Source: Fimenecus sp963590415 | Lineage (GTDB): Bacteria > Bacillota > Clostridia > Oscillospirales > Acutalibacteraceae | Direction of reading: 5' to 3' | Assembly: GCA_963590415.1 (NCBI GenBank) | Contig: CAVAPB010000021.1 | Coordinates: 1-39,000, forward strand | DNA length: 39,000 nucleotides | In this document: piece after piece, positions 24,930 through 32,674 of the stretch | Position numbering within the stretch: position 1 is the first letter of the stretch | Layout of the letters: each line of letters starts with the position of its first letter | Program-made: the position numbers and the translations under genes | The notes under the pieces: generated by a model | Told to the model about the DNA's origin: nothing | Databases searched by the model: none | What the model saw: the letters and a program-made list of their open reading frames with translations, nothing else

Positions 24930-24977
24930 TAGTTAATAATTATCTATTAGACACCGTGTTTAGATAATTTTCAACTA
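24930..24977. promoter_or_regulatory. Long inverted repeat upstream of the class III aminotransferase promoter
   Basis: AATTATCTA (24938-24946) and TAGATAATT (24961-24969) are perfect inverses 14 bases apart, with an outer TAGTT/AACTA pair (24930-24934 and 24973-24977). It lies 40 bases upstream of the -35 box, so it is a DNA-level candidate operator or activator site rather than an mRNA structure. The rest of 24821-25017 shows nothing I can name. Confidence 0.4.
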
Positions 24978-25017
24978 TGAACCGGCGTAAAATTTACAAA
25001 AAAATCATTAAAAGCAT

Positions 25018-25045
25018 TTGACATTTCGTGTTTAAGTGCTATAAT
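25018..25045 (+). promoter_or_regulatory. Very strong promoter of the 25106 gene
   Basis: TTGACA at 25018-25023, a 16-base spacer and TATAAT at 25040-25045 with TGC immediately upstream (extended -10). It matches the strongly biased codon use of the gene. Confidence 0.85.
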
Positions 25046-25105
25046 TTAGGTGAATAGTAATTCACTTTTTAAGTGGATACAAAAAAGAAGACGGAGGAAA
25101 TACCA

Positions 25106-26590
25106 ATGGACACAAGATTCGCTATTGCAGAATACCATGACGCAAAAGCAATAAACAGAGAGCTTGATGAACTCATCAAGAAGCCGATTTACACAATCAA
25201 GCCTGATACTCTCAAGCATTATGAAGAAGAGTATTACGAAAAGAAATGTGCTAAGTCGAAAGAGATGATCGAGGAAGCTAAGACTGTAATTCCCGGAGGA
25301 GTTCAGCACAACCTTGCTTTCAACTATCCCTTCCCGCTTGTTTTCACAAAGGCAGACGGCGCTTATCTCTATGACATTGACGGCAATAAATATTTCGACT
25401 TCCTTCAGGCAGGCGGCCCGACAGTTCTCGGCTCAAACCCGAAGGCGGTTCGTGACCAGGTTATCGACCTTCTTAACACTTGCGGTCCCTCAACAGGTCT
25501 TTTCCACGAGTTTGAGTACAAGCTCGCTAAGAAAATCGTTGACTCTGTTGAATCGGTTGATATGTTCCGTATGCAGGGCTCAGGTACAGAGGCTTGTATG
25601 ACGGCAGCTCGTATCGCTCGTCTTGCTACAGGTAAGAAGAACATCCTTAAAATGGGCGGCGCTTATCACGGCTGGTCCGATCAGATGGGCTACGGCATCC
25701 GTGTTCCCGGTTCTAAGTTCACACAGGCTAACGGCGTTCCGATTTTCATCTTCAAGCATATGCAGGAATTCTTCCCCGGCGACCTTGAAGACCTTGAAAG
25801 AAAGCTTTGGCTCAACCAGTTCCGCGGCGGCACAGCAGCTGTTTACATTGAGCCCGTAGGTCCCGAGAGCGGCACAACTCCGCTTGATTATGAATTTAAC
25901 AAGGGCGTTGAGAGACTTTGCCGTAAGTACGGCGCACTCCTCGTATTCGATGAGGTCGTTACAGGCTTCCGTATCGGTATGGCAGGTGCACAGGGCTTCT
26001 TCGGCGTATCTCCCGATCTTACAATCTTCGGTAAGGTTATCGCAGGCGGCTATCCGGGCGCAGGCGGCGTAGGCGGTAAGAAGGAATACATGAAGCACCT
26101 CGGTTCGGGTCTTGACGATTCCGGCATCAAGGTTAAGAAGGCGTTCACAGGCGGTACGATGACTGCTAACCCGCTTTCATGCTGCGCAGGTTACTATACT
26201 CTTGAAGAAATCGACAGAACAAACGCTTGCCAGAAGGCAGGTCAGATGGGCGACAGACTTACAAACGGTCTTAAAGAGCTTGTTAAGAAGCACGGTCTTC
26301 CGTTCGTATGCTGGAACGAAGGTTCTATCTGCCACCTCGAGACTGTCGGCACAATGCACTATTCAATCAACTGGTCAAAGCCGTGGACAATCCCGGGCGT
26401 ACTCAACGCTACATCCGTTCGTAAGAAAGAGATGCAGCACATGGGCGCTGCTTACATGGCAGAAGGCCTCGTAACGCTTGCAGGCTCGCGTCTTTACACT
26501 TCAGCTGCTTATACACCTAAGATGATCGATCAGGCACTTGCTTGCTTCGACAAGGTATTTGAAAATGTAGCTGTTAAGCCCGAAGACTGA
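25106..26590 (+). CDS. Class III PLP enzyme, HemL-like, highly expressed
   Basis: This 494-residue enzyme is related to glutamate-1-semialdehyde aminomutase but carries an N-terminal helical extension of about 50 residues. Visible features are YLYDIDGNKYFDF, the phosphate-binding GSGTEACMTAAR, AYHGW, VFDEVVTGFR (Asp282) and the Schiff-base Lys310 in FGKVIAGGYPGAGG, plus FTGGTMTANPLS. The start is taken at ATG 25106 with GGAGG upstream; a GTG at 25073 lacks a site. Codons are those of abundant proteins (CTT, CGT, GGC, AAG), so this is a major cellular enzyme. The next gene is a class II aldolase-like protein. An aminotransferase or aminomutase role in a pathway with that aldolase and the nearby transketolase is inferred. 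Confidence 0.83.
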   Translation: MDTRFAIAEYHDAKAINRELDELIKKPIYTIKPDTLKHYEEEYYEKKCAKSKEMIEEAKTVIPGGVQHNLAFNYPFPLVFTKADGAYLYDIDGNKYFDFLQAGGPTVLGSNPKAVRDQVIDLLNTCGPSTGLFHEFEYKLAKKIVDSVESVDMFRMQGSGTEACMTAARIARLATGKKNILKMGGAYHGWSDQMGYGIRVPGSKFTQANGVPIFIFKHMQEFFPGDLEDLERKLWLNQFRGGTAAVYIEPVGPESGTTPLDYEFNKGVERLCRKYGALLVFDEVVTGFRIGMAGAQGFFGVSPDLTIFGKVIAGGYPGAGGVGGKKEYMKHLGSGLDDSGIKVKKAFTGGTMTANPLSCCAGYYTLEEIDRTNACQKAGQMGDRLTNGLKELVKKHGLPFVCWNEGSICHLETVGTMHYSINWSKPWTIPGVLNATSVRKKEMQHMGAAYMAEGLVTLAGSRLYTSAAYTPKMIDQALACFDKVFENVAVKPED

Positions 26591-26614
26591 TTCAGGCATT
26601 TACACGATTAAACA

Positions 26615-26646
26615 ACGGGGCGGGCAGCCTGTACCGCCCGTCCCGT
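26615..26646 (+). terminator. Intercistronic hairpin, probable partial terminator
   Basis: An 11-bp stem with one G-U pair (ACGGGGCGGGC / GCCCGTCCCGT) is followed by ATTTCTCTTTT. It lies between the highly expressed class III enzyme and the aldolase gene and probably lowers, rather than abolishes, downstream transcription or protects the upstream mRNA. Confidence 0.6.
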
Positions 26647-26671
26647 ATTTCTCTTTTATGAGGTGAGACAA

Positions 26672-27895
26672 ATGGACATTTTAGAAGCAAAAGAACTTGT
26701 CATCAAAGCAGGTAAAGAGCTCCTTGCCGACGGCATTATAGTCCGTACCTGGGGTAATATTTCGTGCCGCGTATCGGATACGCAGTTTGTTATAACTCCC
26801 TCGGGCAGAGCATACGAAAACCTTACTTCCGATGAAATCGTGCTTGTAAATATCGAAGACTGCTCCTATGACGGCGATGTTAAGCCCTCGTCTGAAAAAG
26901 GAATTCACGCAGCGGCTTATAAGCTTCGCCCCGAGGTTAATTTCGTAGTCCACACACATCAGAAGGAAGCTTCTGTTATAGGCGCTCTCGGATTTGACAT
27001 CAACAGCGTGTCAAAGAAAAGTGCAGAAGTGGTCGGAAACGATGTTCCGCTTGCATCTTACGGACTTCCCGGAACAGGAAAGCTTCGTGAGGGAGTTATC
27101 GCGGCTATCAAGAGAACGGACTCAAAGGCTGTTCTTATGGCTCATCACGGCGCACTTTGTATGGGCGTTGACTATGACGAGGCTGCAAAGGTTGCGTCCG
27201 AGCTCGAAGTTATCTGCGAGGATTGTCTTCGTAAGAAATACAACGAGGTTACAGGCAAGGTTGCCGACAGCCTCAGCTCGATTGCCGAATACATCGGTGA
27301 GAAATGTGCCGACGCAAAGGCTTCAAAGGCTGTTAGGTTTGATGTTTGCAACAGCGAAAGAGACGGCAGCGTATTCAACATTACTGCTGTAAACGGCGAC
27401 GGCAAGGTTACAAGAATCGACATCAAGACGGGCGAGCTCGTGGCAGGTAACGATTATCCTAACTCTGCAGAGCTCCACAGAATGATTTATAAGAAGCGCG
27501 ACGATGTAAATTACATCATTCATAACACCTCTCCCGAGGCTATGGCTGTTTCGCAGAAGGGCAAGAATATGAAGCCGTTGCTTGATGACTTCGCACAGCT
27601 CTGCGGCGCAACGGTAAAGCATGCGCTGTTTAATCCGAACAGCACTCTCAAGTCGGCAAAGAAGGTTGTTAAGGCTCTCAAGGGCAGAAATGCCGTTGTG
27701 CTTGACAATAACGGCGCTCTTTGTGTTGCCGGAAGCGAATATGACGCTACTGCCGTTGAGCATGTTATGGAAAAGGGATGCAAGACTCAGGTCGGCGCAG
27801 ATCTCTTCGGTACGGCTAAGCCAATTAACCCGATTGAGACAAGACTTATGAGATTTATTTATCTCAAAAAGTATTCAAAGCAGGCAAGCAAATAA
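26672..27895 (+). CDS. Two-domain class II aldolase/adducin-family protein with inactive second domain
   Basis: In this 407-residue protein the N-terminal domain (about 1-205) has the full class II aldolase metal/catalytic set: Glu75 in SSEKGIH, His94 and His96 in HTHQ, and His159 in AHHGAL. Relatives are fuculose- and rhamnulose-phosphate aldolases and ribulose-phosphate 4-epimerase. The C-terminal domain (about 220-407) repeats the fold, but its metal triad is broken: HTH has become HNT and AHHGA has become DNNGA, while the Glu (AELHRM) remains. Single-domain family members are about 210-230 residues, so this is an internal duplication with one pseudo-domain. Start ATG 26672 with GAGGTG. 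It follows the class III PLP enzyme in an operon. Confidence 0.8.
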   Translation: MDILEAKELVIKAGKELLADGIIVRTWGNISCRVSDTQFVITPSGRAYENLTSDEIVLVNIEDCSYDGDVKPSSEKGIHAAAYKLRPEVNFVVHTHQKEASVIGALGFDINSVSKKSAEVVGNDVPLASYGLPGTGKLREGVIAAIKRTDSKAVLMAHHGALCMGVDYDEAAKVASELEVICEDCLRKKYNEVTGKVADSLSSIAEYIGEKCADAKASKAVRFDVCNSERDGSVFNITAVNGDGKVTRIDIKTGELVAGNDYPNSAELHRMIYKKRDDVNYIIHNTSPEAMAVSQKGKNMKPLLDDFAQLCGATVKHALFNPNSTLKSAKKVVKALKGRNAVVLDNNGALCVAGSEYDATAVEHVMEKGCKTQVGADLFGTAKPINPIETRLMRFIYLKKYSKQASK

Positions 27896-27916
27896 TTTGT
27901 CGAATACAATAATATT

Positions 27917-27950
27917 ACGCACTCCGATAGCCTTATCGGAGTGCGTTTTC
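27917..27950 (+). terminator. Terminator of the aminotransferase/aldolase operon
   Basis: Perfect 13-bp stem ACGCACTCCGATA / TATCGGAGTGCGT, four-base loop, T-rich tail. Confidence 0.9.
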
Positions 27951-28004
27951 CCTTTTCGGCGGTAACGCTCGGCGGAGTTTCCACAAAATATGGTAAAAAA
28001 TCTA

Positions 28005-28034
28005 TTGTAAAGCACTACTTATATGTGATATAAT
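28005..28034 (+). promoter_or_regulatory. Promoter of the rRNA methyltransferase operon
   Basis: TTGTAA at 28005-28010, 18-base spacer, TATAAT at 28029-28034 with upstream TGA (extended -10). Confidence 0.7.
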
Positions 28035-28077
28035 ATTCTAATAAAATGGATTAGGTGTATCCGATACGGAGAGAAAT

Positions 28078-28824
28078 ATGATAAAAGACGACAGTAAAAA
28101 GCCCGATTTACTTATCGGCAGGAACGCAGTTACAGAGGCGTTGAAATCCGACAGAGAAATTGACACGATTATTCTCATGAGAAATAATAACAACCCGGCT
28201 CTTTTAAGGCTCGCTTCAATGGCAAAGGAAAAGGGCGCGGTTATAAAAGAGGTTGACTCCAAAAAGCTCGACTTTATGTGCGGCGGAGCAAACCATCAGG
28301 GCGTTGCGGCGTATGTTGCCGCTCACGAATATTCAAGCGTTGAGGAAATTCTTGCGTATGCGGAGGAAAAGGGCGAAAAGCCTTTTATCGTTGTTTGCGA
28401 CGAGATAGAGGACCCGCACAATCTCGGTGCTATAATCAGGACGGCGGAATGTGCCGGCGTACACGGCGTTATCATACCGAAAAGGCGGAGCGCTTCACTT
28501 AACTTTACCGTGGGCAAGACCTCGGCGGGTGCACTCGAATATATGAGGGTGGCAAGAGTTTCCAACCTTGCTTCGACCCTTGACGGATTAAAGGAAAAGG
28601 GTTGCTGGGTATACGGTGCCGATATGGATGGAACCGATTACAAAAAGACCGACTTTTCAGGCGCGGTCGTGCTTGTTATAGGCTCTGAGGGAAAGGGCAT
28701 AGGCAAGCTTATAAGGCAGAAGTGCGACGCAATAGTTTCCCTGCCTATGAAAGGAAACATAAATTCGCTCAATGCTTCTGTTGCGGCGGGAATTTTAATG
28801 TACGAGATATCCTGCAAAAGATAA
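28078..28824 (+). CDS. rlmB: 23S rRNA 2'-O-methyltransferase, RlmB/TrmH (SpoU) family
   Basis: This 248-residue SPOUT methyltransferase has an N-terminal substrate-binding domain (LLIGRNAVTEAL...) and a knotted catalytic domain with the three SpoU motifs: DPHNLGAIIRTAE (motif 1), VIGSEGKGI (motif 2) and LPMKGNINSLNASVAAGI (motif 3). RlmB methylates the ribose of G2251 in the 23S peptidyl-transferase loop. The length and motif 3 fit RlmB/YacO better than tRNA TrmH, but assignment within the family is not absolute. The gene leads an operon with the pseudo-P-type ATPase and MgtC genes. Confidence 0.85.
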   Translation: MIKDDSKKPDLLIGRNAVTEALKSDREIDTIILMRNNNNPALLRLASMAKEKGAVIKEVDSKKLDFMCGGANHQGVAAYVAAHEYSSVEEILAYAEEKGEKPFIVVCDEIEDPHNLGAIIRTAECAGVHGVIIPKRRSASLNFTVGKTSAGALEYMRVARVSNLASTLDGLKEKGCWVYGADMDGTDYKKTDFSGAVVLVIGSEGKGIGKLIRQKCDAIVSLPMKGNINSLNASVAAGILMYEISCKR

Positions 28825-28847
28825 ATCAGTTGATTCGGGGTGTGAAA

Positions 28848-31814
28848 ATGTCTAAAAACGATTTGTTCGACGATATGTCGATTGATTCGATTCTGAATGA
28901 TGTTAAGCGAATTACGGGGCAGGAGTCTGCCTCGGAAAGAATTTGGTCGCTTGACGAAATTGACGCATTGCTTTCGGACGATGAACCGATCGAGGCAAAA
29001 AGCCATACCGTTTCCGTGCAGGAAGAACCGAAAGCTCCCGAAAAGCCGAACATCCCCGAGTCGGTTAAGGCGGAAGAAAAGCCTGTCAAGGCAGAAAAAG
29101 CAAAAGAATCCGAAAAAGCGGAAAATGAACCGTCGGGGCTCGGACTTAAAGAATTTGCGATGCAAAACGCAATTGAGAGTAAAGCCGCAAAATCCAACCT
29201 CGACAAAAAGAGCATAGAGGACATATTAGAGGAATTCGAGGAGGACGAGGACGAACCCGAAATTGAACCTCTCATAGGCTCCGCAAAGGAAGCGGAGGAA
29301 GAACCCGAAGAACCCGAGCAGACGCAGAAAGAGCCCGAAAAGGAAATTCCGGGGCAGATAAGCATTGAAAAAACACGAGTGTTCAACGAGGTTGAGGCGA
29401 GAGCCGTCAGAGACGAGAGCATAACGCATCATATTGGTGAAAATAAGATAATAAGAACAGGCGGTTCGACCAAAAAGGGCGGTATGGAAACGGACCCGTA
29501 CCGTGAGCGCTTTTTGAACAAGCCCAGGCTTGACATAGAAAAAACGCAGGACCATAGGGAAATGCTCAAGGATTTACCTGCGAAAACCATTGAAAGGCAC
29601 GGCGTCGTCGTTAAAAAGCCAACATATGAAAAAACCTCGACTGACGGCTTGTCGCCTGTCCCGATACTTGTCGATGCGGCTGACGAATACGACGCACAGC
29701 AAAAGCTCGAAACGGAAACGCAAGCCGGAGCGTTAAAGTCAAGCTTGTTCCCCGAGGATGAGAATCAGATTGTCCTTGACGGATTTAACGAGCAGGATGA
29801 GGTAGAAATTGTCAATGAGGAAGAGGAAGAGGCTAAGCTTCGCAAAATCCGCAGAGATAAGGCGAGCAAGTTCAGACTTTTCCCGAATATAGAAATCGAT
29901 GACGGCGACGCATACTCCGAAGCCACCGAGCAGGAGGAAGAGGAGGATTGTGCCGACGAAAAAACAAAAGCTGTGGTTCTCCCCGAAGACGAAGTACGGG
30001 AGAACGACGAAAGCGAAGAAGATGAAACACAGCAGGAAGATCCGACCCGTGGAAAACGCAAGCGGCAAAATTCTCAACCGATCAGCGTAGCTCGTGAGTT
30101 CTTCGGACCCAAGGATGCGAAAGCCGTATATGACATATATATGAAAGAGCTCTCTTACGGTAAGAGGAAAATTATTGTCGGGGCTTTGGCGCTTGTTCTT
30201 TTGCTTGCCTGTGCGGCAATTACTTCCTTTACCGGTAATTTTTCATTGTTTTCCGACAGCCCGTTTGTATATTCTGCGGCAAATATTATAGTTCTTGTTG
30301 CCGTCGGAGCGGTAAACTTCAAGTCGGTAGCCGACTGTGCAGAACAGCTTAAAAGCAGAAGCTTCAACAAAAATTCCGCATTGACCGCATCCTTACTTAC
30401 AGGCATTTTACAGTGTGCCGTATCATTGGGCTTCGGCGACCTTATATTGAGCGGAACGCATATTTATGCGGCAGTTGCGCTGTTCCCGGTACTGTTGATA
30501 AATATAGGCGATTACCTGAAGACAAAAACGGACATCGGTAACTTTATTCTTATCAATCGAGAGCAGAGTAACGCACATGCCGTAAAGAAAATTGACGACG
30601 ATACAGTAGCGTTCGAGGTCGGCAGGGGACTTATGATAAAGGACCCTGACATACGATATGATGCAAAGGTTAATTTCCCGTATAAATTTGTTGAGATGTC
30701 GCAACGGGTAGATCCGACCGCGGATATGTTTAATTTGACAGTTCCGGCGGCTTTTATTGCCGGAATAATTGTCGGAATAATCTCTGCGGTAATAAACAGG
30801 AACGCTTTTGTCGGCGTAACATCGTTTACCGGTATTTTCCTTATGGCAATGCCCGCCGCAAGCGTTGTTTCCTGTGCGTCGGCTCTCAAAAATGTCAATA
30901 AGAAGCTAAACGCTGAAAACAGCTTGATTTCAGGCTACGAGGCGGTTGAGGACGCTCTTGACGCTAACGCAACAGTGCTTGACGCCATGGATATTTTCAG
31001 CGGAGGGGACGCAAAAATTTACGGACTCAAGCTTTTCAATTCAATGCGTATCGACGAAGCTATTCTCTATACGGCGGCAGTTGTGATTCAGTCGGGCGGC
31101 GCGCTGACGGATGTATTTGATTCGATAATACTTTCAAAGCGTGAAATGCTCCCGAATGTAGAATCTCTTGCATACGAGGAAAGACTCGGATGCTCGGGCT
31201 GGATATATAATTACCGTGTGCTTGTCGGAAACAGGGATTTGCTGTTAAAGCACAATGTTGAGGTGCAGTCCAAGGAAGAGGAAAGCGTGTTTACCCGTTC
31301 GGGCAGGCAGGTGGTTTACCTTGCGGTAGAGGGCAAGGTGGCTGCAATGTTTGTCGTCGGTTATTCTGCCGACAGGCGGACGGCGGTATATATGCGCGAG
31401 CTTGAGAAAGCGGGCGTAAGCATTTTGGTTCGCACTACGGACGCAAACATATCCGAAGAGCTTGTTGAGCAATATTTCGACCTTCCGAGGAATTTTATAA
31501 AGGTTATCAGTCCGGTGGCGGGTCTTATGTATAAGGAAATGAGCGACAAGTATGCGATAAACGAGCCGTGCAGAATTCTTCATAACGGAACGGTAAACTC
31601 ATTTCTGAAAGCGTTCACTTCGGCGCTCAAATTGCAGGAACGCAGGAAGATGATAAATATTTTACAGTACATCGGCGTGGGAATAAGCATTGTTCTCATG
31701 GCAATGTTTTCGTTCATTTCGGGACTTTCACAGGCAGGCGCGGTTCAGATTATACTGTTTGAAACGCTTTGGGCTCTGATTGTTACATTTGTCCCGCAAA
31801 TCAAAAAAATTTAG
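28848..31814 (+). CDS. Large membrane protein with degenerate P-type ATPase fold
   Basis: In this 988-residue protein, residues 1-435 form an acidic, low-complexity cytosolic region (Glu/Lys-rich, beginning with a conserved-looking SIDSILNDVK...WSLDEIDALL helix). Hydrophobic segments lie at about 441-463, 475-495, 510-530, 535-560 and two at 629-685, with a last pair at 940-985, which is P-type-like spacing. The segment ISGYEAVEDALDANATVLD aligns with the run-up to the P-type phosphorylation site, but DKTGT is replaced by DAMDI (Asp712). Later VLVGNRDLL and a VYLAVEGKVAAMFVV strand match the nucleotide-binding domain, while TGDN reads RTTDAN and the GDGxND motif is absent. It should not pump ions by ATP hydrolysis; a sensor or scaffold role is inferred. 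Start ATG 28848, with a modest GGGGTG site. Confidence 0.7.
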   Translation: MSKNDLFDDMSIDSILNDVKRITGQESASERIWSLDEIDALLSDDEPIEAKSHTVSVQEEPKAPEKPNIPESVKAEEKPVKAEKAKESEKAENEPSGLGLKEFAMQNAIESKAAKSNLDKKSIEDILEEFEEDEDEPEIEPLIGSAKEAEEEPEEPEQTQKEPEKEIPGQISIEKTRVFNEVEARAVRDESITHHIGENKIIRTGGSTKKGGMETDPYRERFLNKPRLDIEKTQDHREMLKDLPAKTIERHGVVVKKPTYEKTSTDGLSPVPILVDAADEYDAQQKLETETQAGALKSSLFPEDENQIVLDGFNEQDEVEIVNEEEEEAKLRKIRRDKASKFRLFPNIEIDDGDAYSEATEQEEEEDCADEKTKAVVLPEDEVRENDESEEDETQQEDPTRGKRKRQNSQPISVAREFFGPKDAKAVYDIYMKELSYGKRKIIVGALALVLLLACAAITSFTGNFSLFSDSPFVYSAANIIVLVAVGAVNFKSVADCAEQLKSRSFNKNSALTASLLTGILQCAVSLGFGDLILSGTHIYAAVALFPVLLINIGDYLKTKTDIGNFILINREQSNAHAVKKIDDDTVAFEVGRGLMIKDPDIRYDAKVNFPYKFVEMSQRVDPTADMFNLTVPAAFIAGIIVGIISAVINRNAFVGVTSFTGIFLMAMPAASVVSCASALKNVNKKLNAENSLISGYEAVEDALDANATVLDAMDIFSGGDAKIYGLKLFNSMRIDEAILYTAAVVIQSGGALTDVFDSIILSKREMLPNVESLAYEERLGCSGWIYNYRVLVGNRDLLLKHNVEVQSKEEESVFTRSGRQVVYLAVEGKVAAMFVVGYSADRRTAVYMRELEKAGVSILVRTTDANISEELVEQYFDLPRNFIKVISPVAGLMYKEMSDKYAINEPCRILHNGTVNSFLKAFTSALKLQERRKMINILQYIGVGISIVLMAMFSFISGLSQAGAVQIILFETLWALIVTFVPQIKKI

Positions 31815-31831
31815 AAAGAGTGATGATATAA

Positions 31832-32548
31832 ATGCAATGGTTGACCGATGCGGCAGATTGGCTTTGGCAAATCGATTTGCTCAGAGAGGTGCTTGATTGC
31901 CTGTTGAAGCTTGTGCTTGCGGCTGTTCTCAGCGGCATAATCGGATTTGAGAGGGAACATTCACACCGCCCCGCCGGCTTCAGAACACATATTCTTGTGG
32001 CGGTCGGCTCGGCTCTTATTATGATGACATCGGTATATATTTCAAAAAATGTTCAGACCTCAGCCGACATTACGCGAATGAGCGCGCAGGTTGTAAGCGG
32101 TATCGGCTTCCTCGGCGCAGGTACGATTTTGCGCGAGGGATTTTCGGTAAAGGGACTTACCACGGCGGCAAGCCTTTGGGCGGTTTCGTGTATCGGCATT
32201 GCTGTCGGTACAGGCTTCTACGGGGGCGCAATCGTTGCAACGGTCGTCATTTATATTACGCTTAACAGCCTTAAAAAGGTTATTGTAAAGGGAAAAGCCG
32301 GCAAGGTTATTTACATAGAGGTAAAGCACCTTGCGCAGAAGGTGCCGGAGATTTCAAAGCTGGTTAAGCGTGCGGGAGCTTCCATACATTCAATGGAAAT
32401 CCTTGACGAGAGCGATATAAAGCGCACAAAGAAAAAAGAAACCTCAACAATTAAAATGATTGTTTTTCCGAAAAGCGAGGATTCTCTTGACTTGATTGTG
32501 ACTACTCTCCGTGCTGATGAAAATATAATAGATGTTTATGTCGATTGA
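31832..32548 (+). CDS. MgtC/SapB family membrane protein
   Basis: In this 238-residue protein the N-terminal MgtC/SapB membrane domain (about 25-145) carries the family signatures GIIGFEREHSHRPAGFRTH, LVAVGSALIM and GIGFLGAGTI...VKGLTTAASLW. The cytosolic C-terminal domain (about 150-238) resembles an ACT-like regulatory fold. MgtC proteins modulate ATP synthase, phosphate uptake and survival in low Mg2+ in pathogens; in commensals their role is less clear. The gene is 17 bases after the degenerate P-type ATPase gene. That recalls the mgtC-mgtB pairing of enterobacteria and suggests a regulatory partnership. Confidence 0.85.
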   Translation: MQWLTDAADWLWQIDLLREVLDCLLKLVLAAVLSGIIGFEREHSHRPAGFRTHILVAVGSALIMMTSVYISKNVQTSADITRMSAQVVSGIGFLGAGTILREGFSVKGLTTAASLWAVSCIGIAVGTGFYGGAIVATVVIYITLNSLKKVIVKGKAGKVIYIEVKHLAQKVPEISKLVKRAGASIHSMEILDESDIKRTKKKETSTIKMIVFPKSEDSLDLIVTTLRADENIIDVYVD

Positions 32549-32552
32549 AGCG

Positions 32553-32581
32553 AAAGACCTGTGCAAAGCATAGGTCTTTTT
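32553..32581 (+). terminator. Terminator of the rlmB-mgtC operon
   Basis: Stem AAGACCTGTGC / GCATAGGTCTT with one G-U pair, three-base loop, T tail. Confidence 0.85.
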
Positions 32582-32610
32582 GTACTGACTGCAAGTAAAC
32601 CTTGCCTCGG

Positions 32611-32639
32611 TTGACTTTAGTTGCCGATTATGATATACT
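32611..32639 (+). promoter_or_regulatory. Promoter of the glycosyltransferase gene
   Basis: TTGACT at 32611-32616, 17-base spacer, TATACT at 32634-32639 with upstream TGA (extended -10). Confidence 0.75.
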
Positions 32640-32674
32640 AACGTGAAATTTATGCTGTGATAAGAGGACTGATT

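Noticed and set aside
24821..25105. Riboswitch before the 25106 gene
   Set aside because: The only notable structure (24930-24977) lies upstream of the promoter and would not be transcribed into the leader, and the remaining leader of about 55 bases shows no recognised aptamer.
19971..26590. Calling the two class III enzymes HemL (glutamate-1-semialdehyde aminomutase)
   Set aside because: No hemA, B, C or D genes are nearby, there are two different copies, and their partners are sugar-type enzymes; sequence alone does not fix the substrate.
29226..30077. Antisense frames opposite the acidic N-terminal region of the pseudo-ATPase
   Set aside because: Low-complexity GAA/GAG-rich coding sequence yields Ser/Phe/Leu-rich antisense frames; these are shadows.
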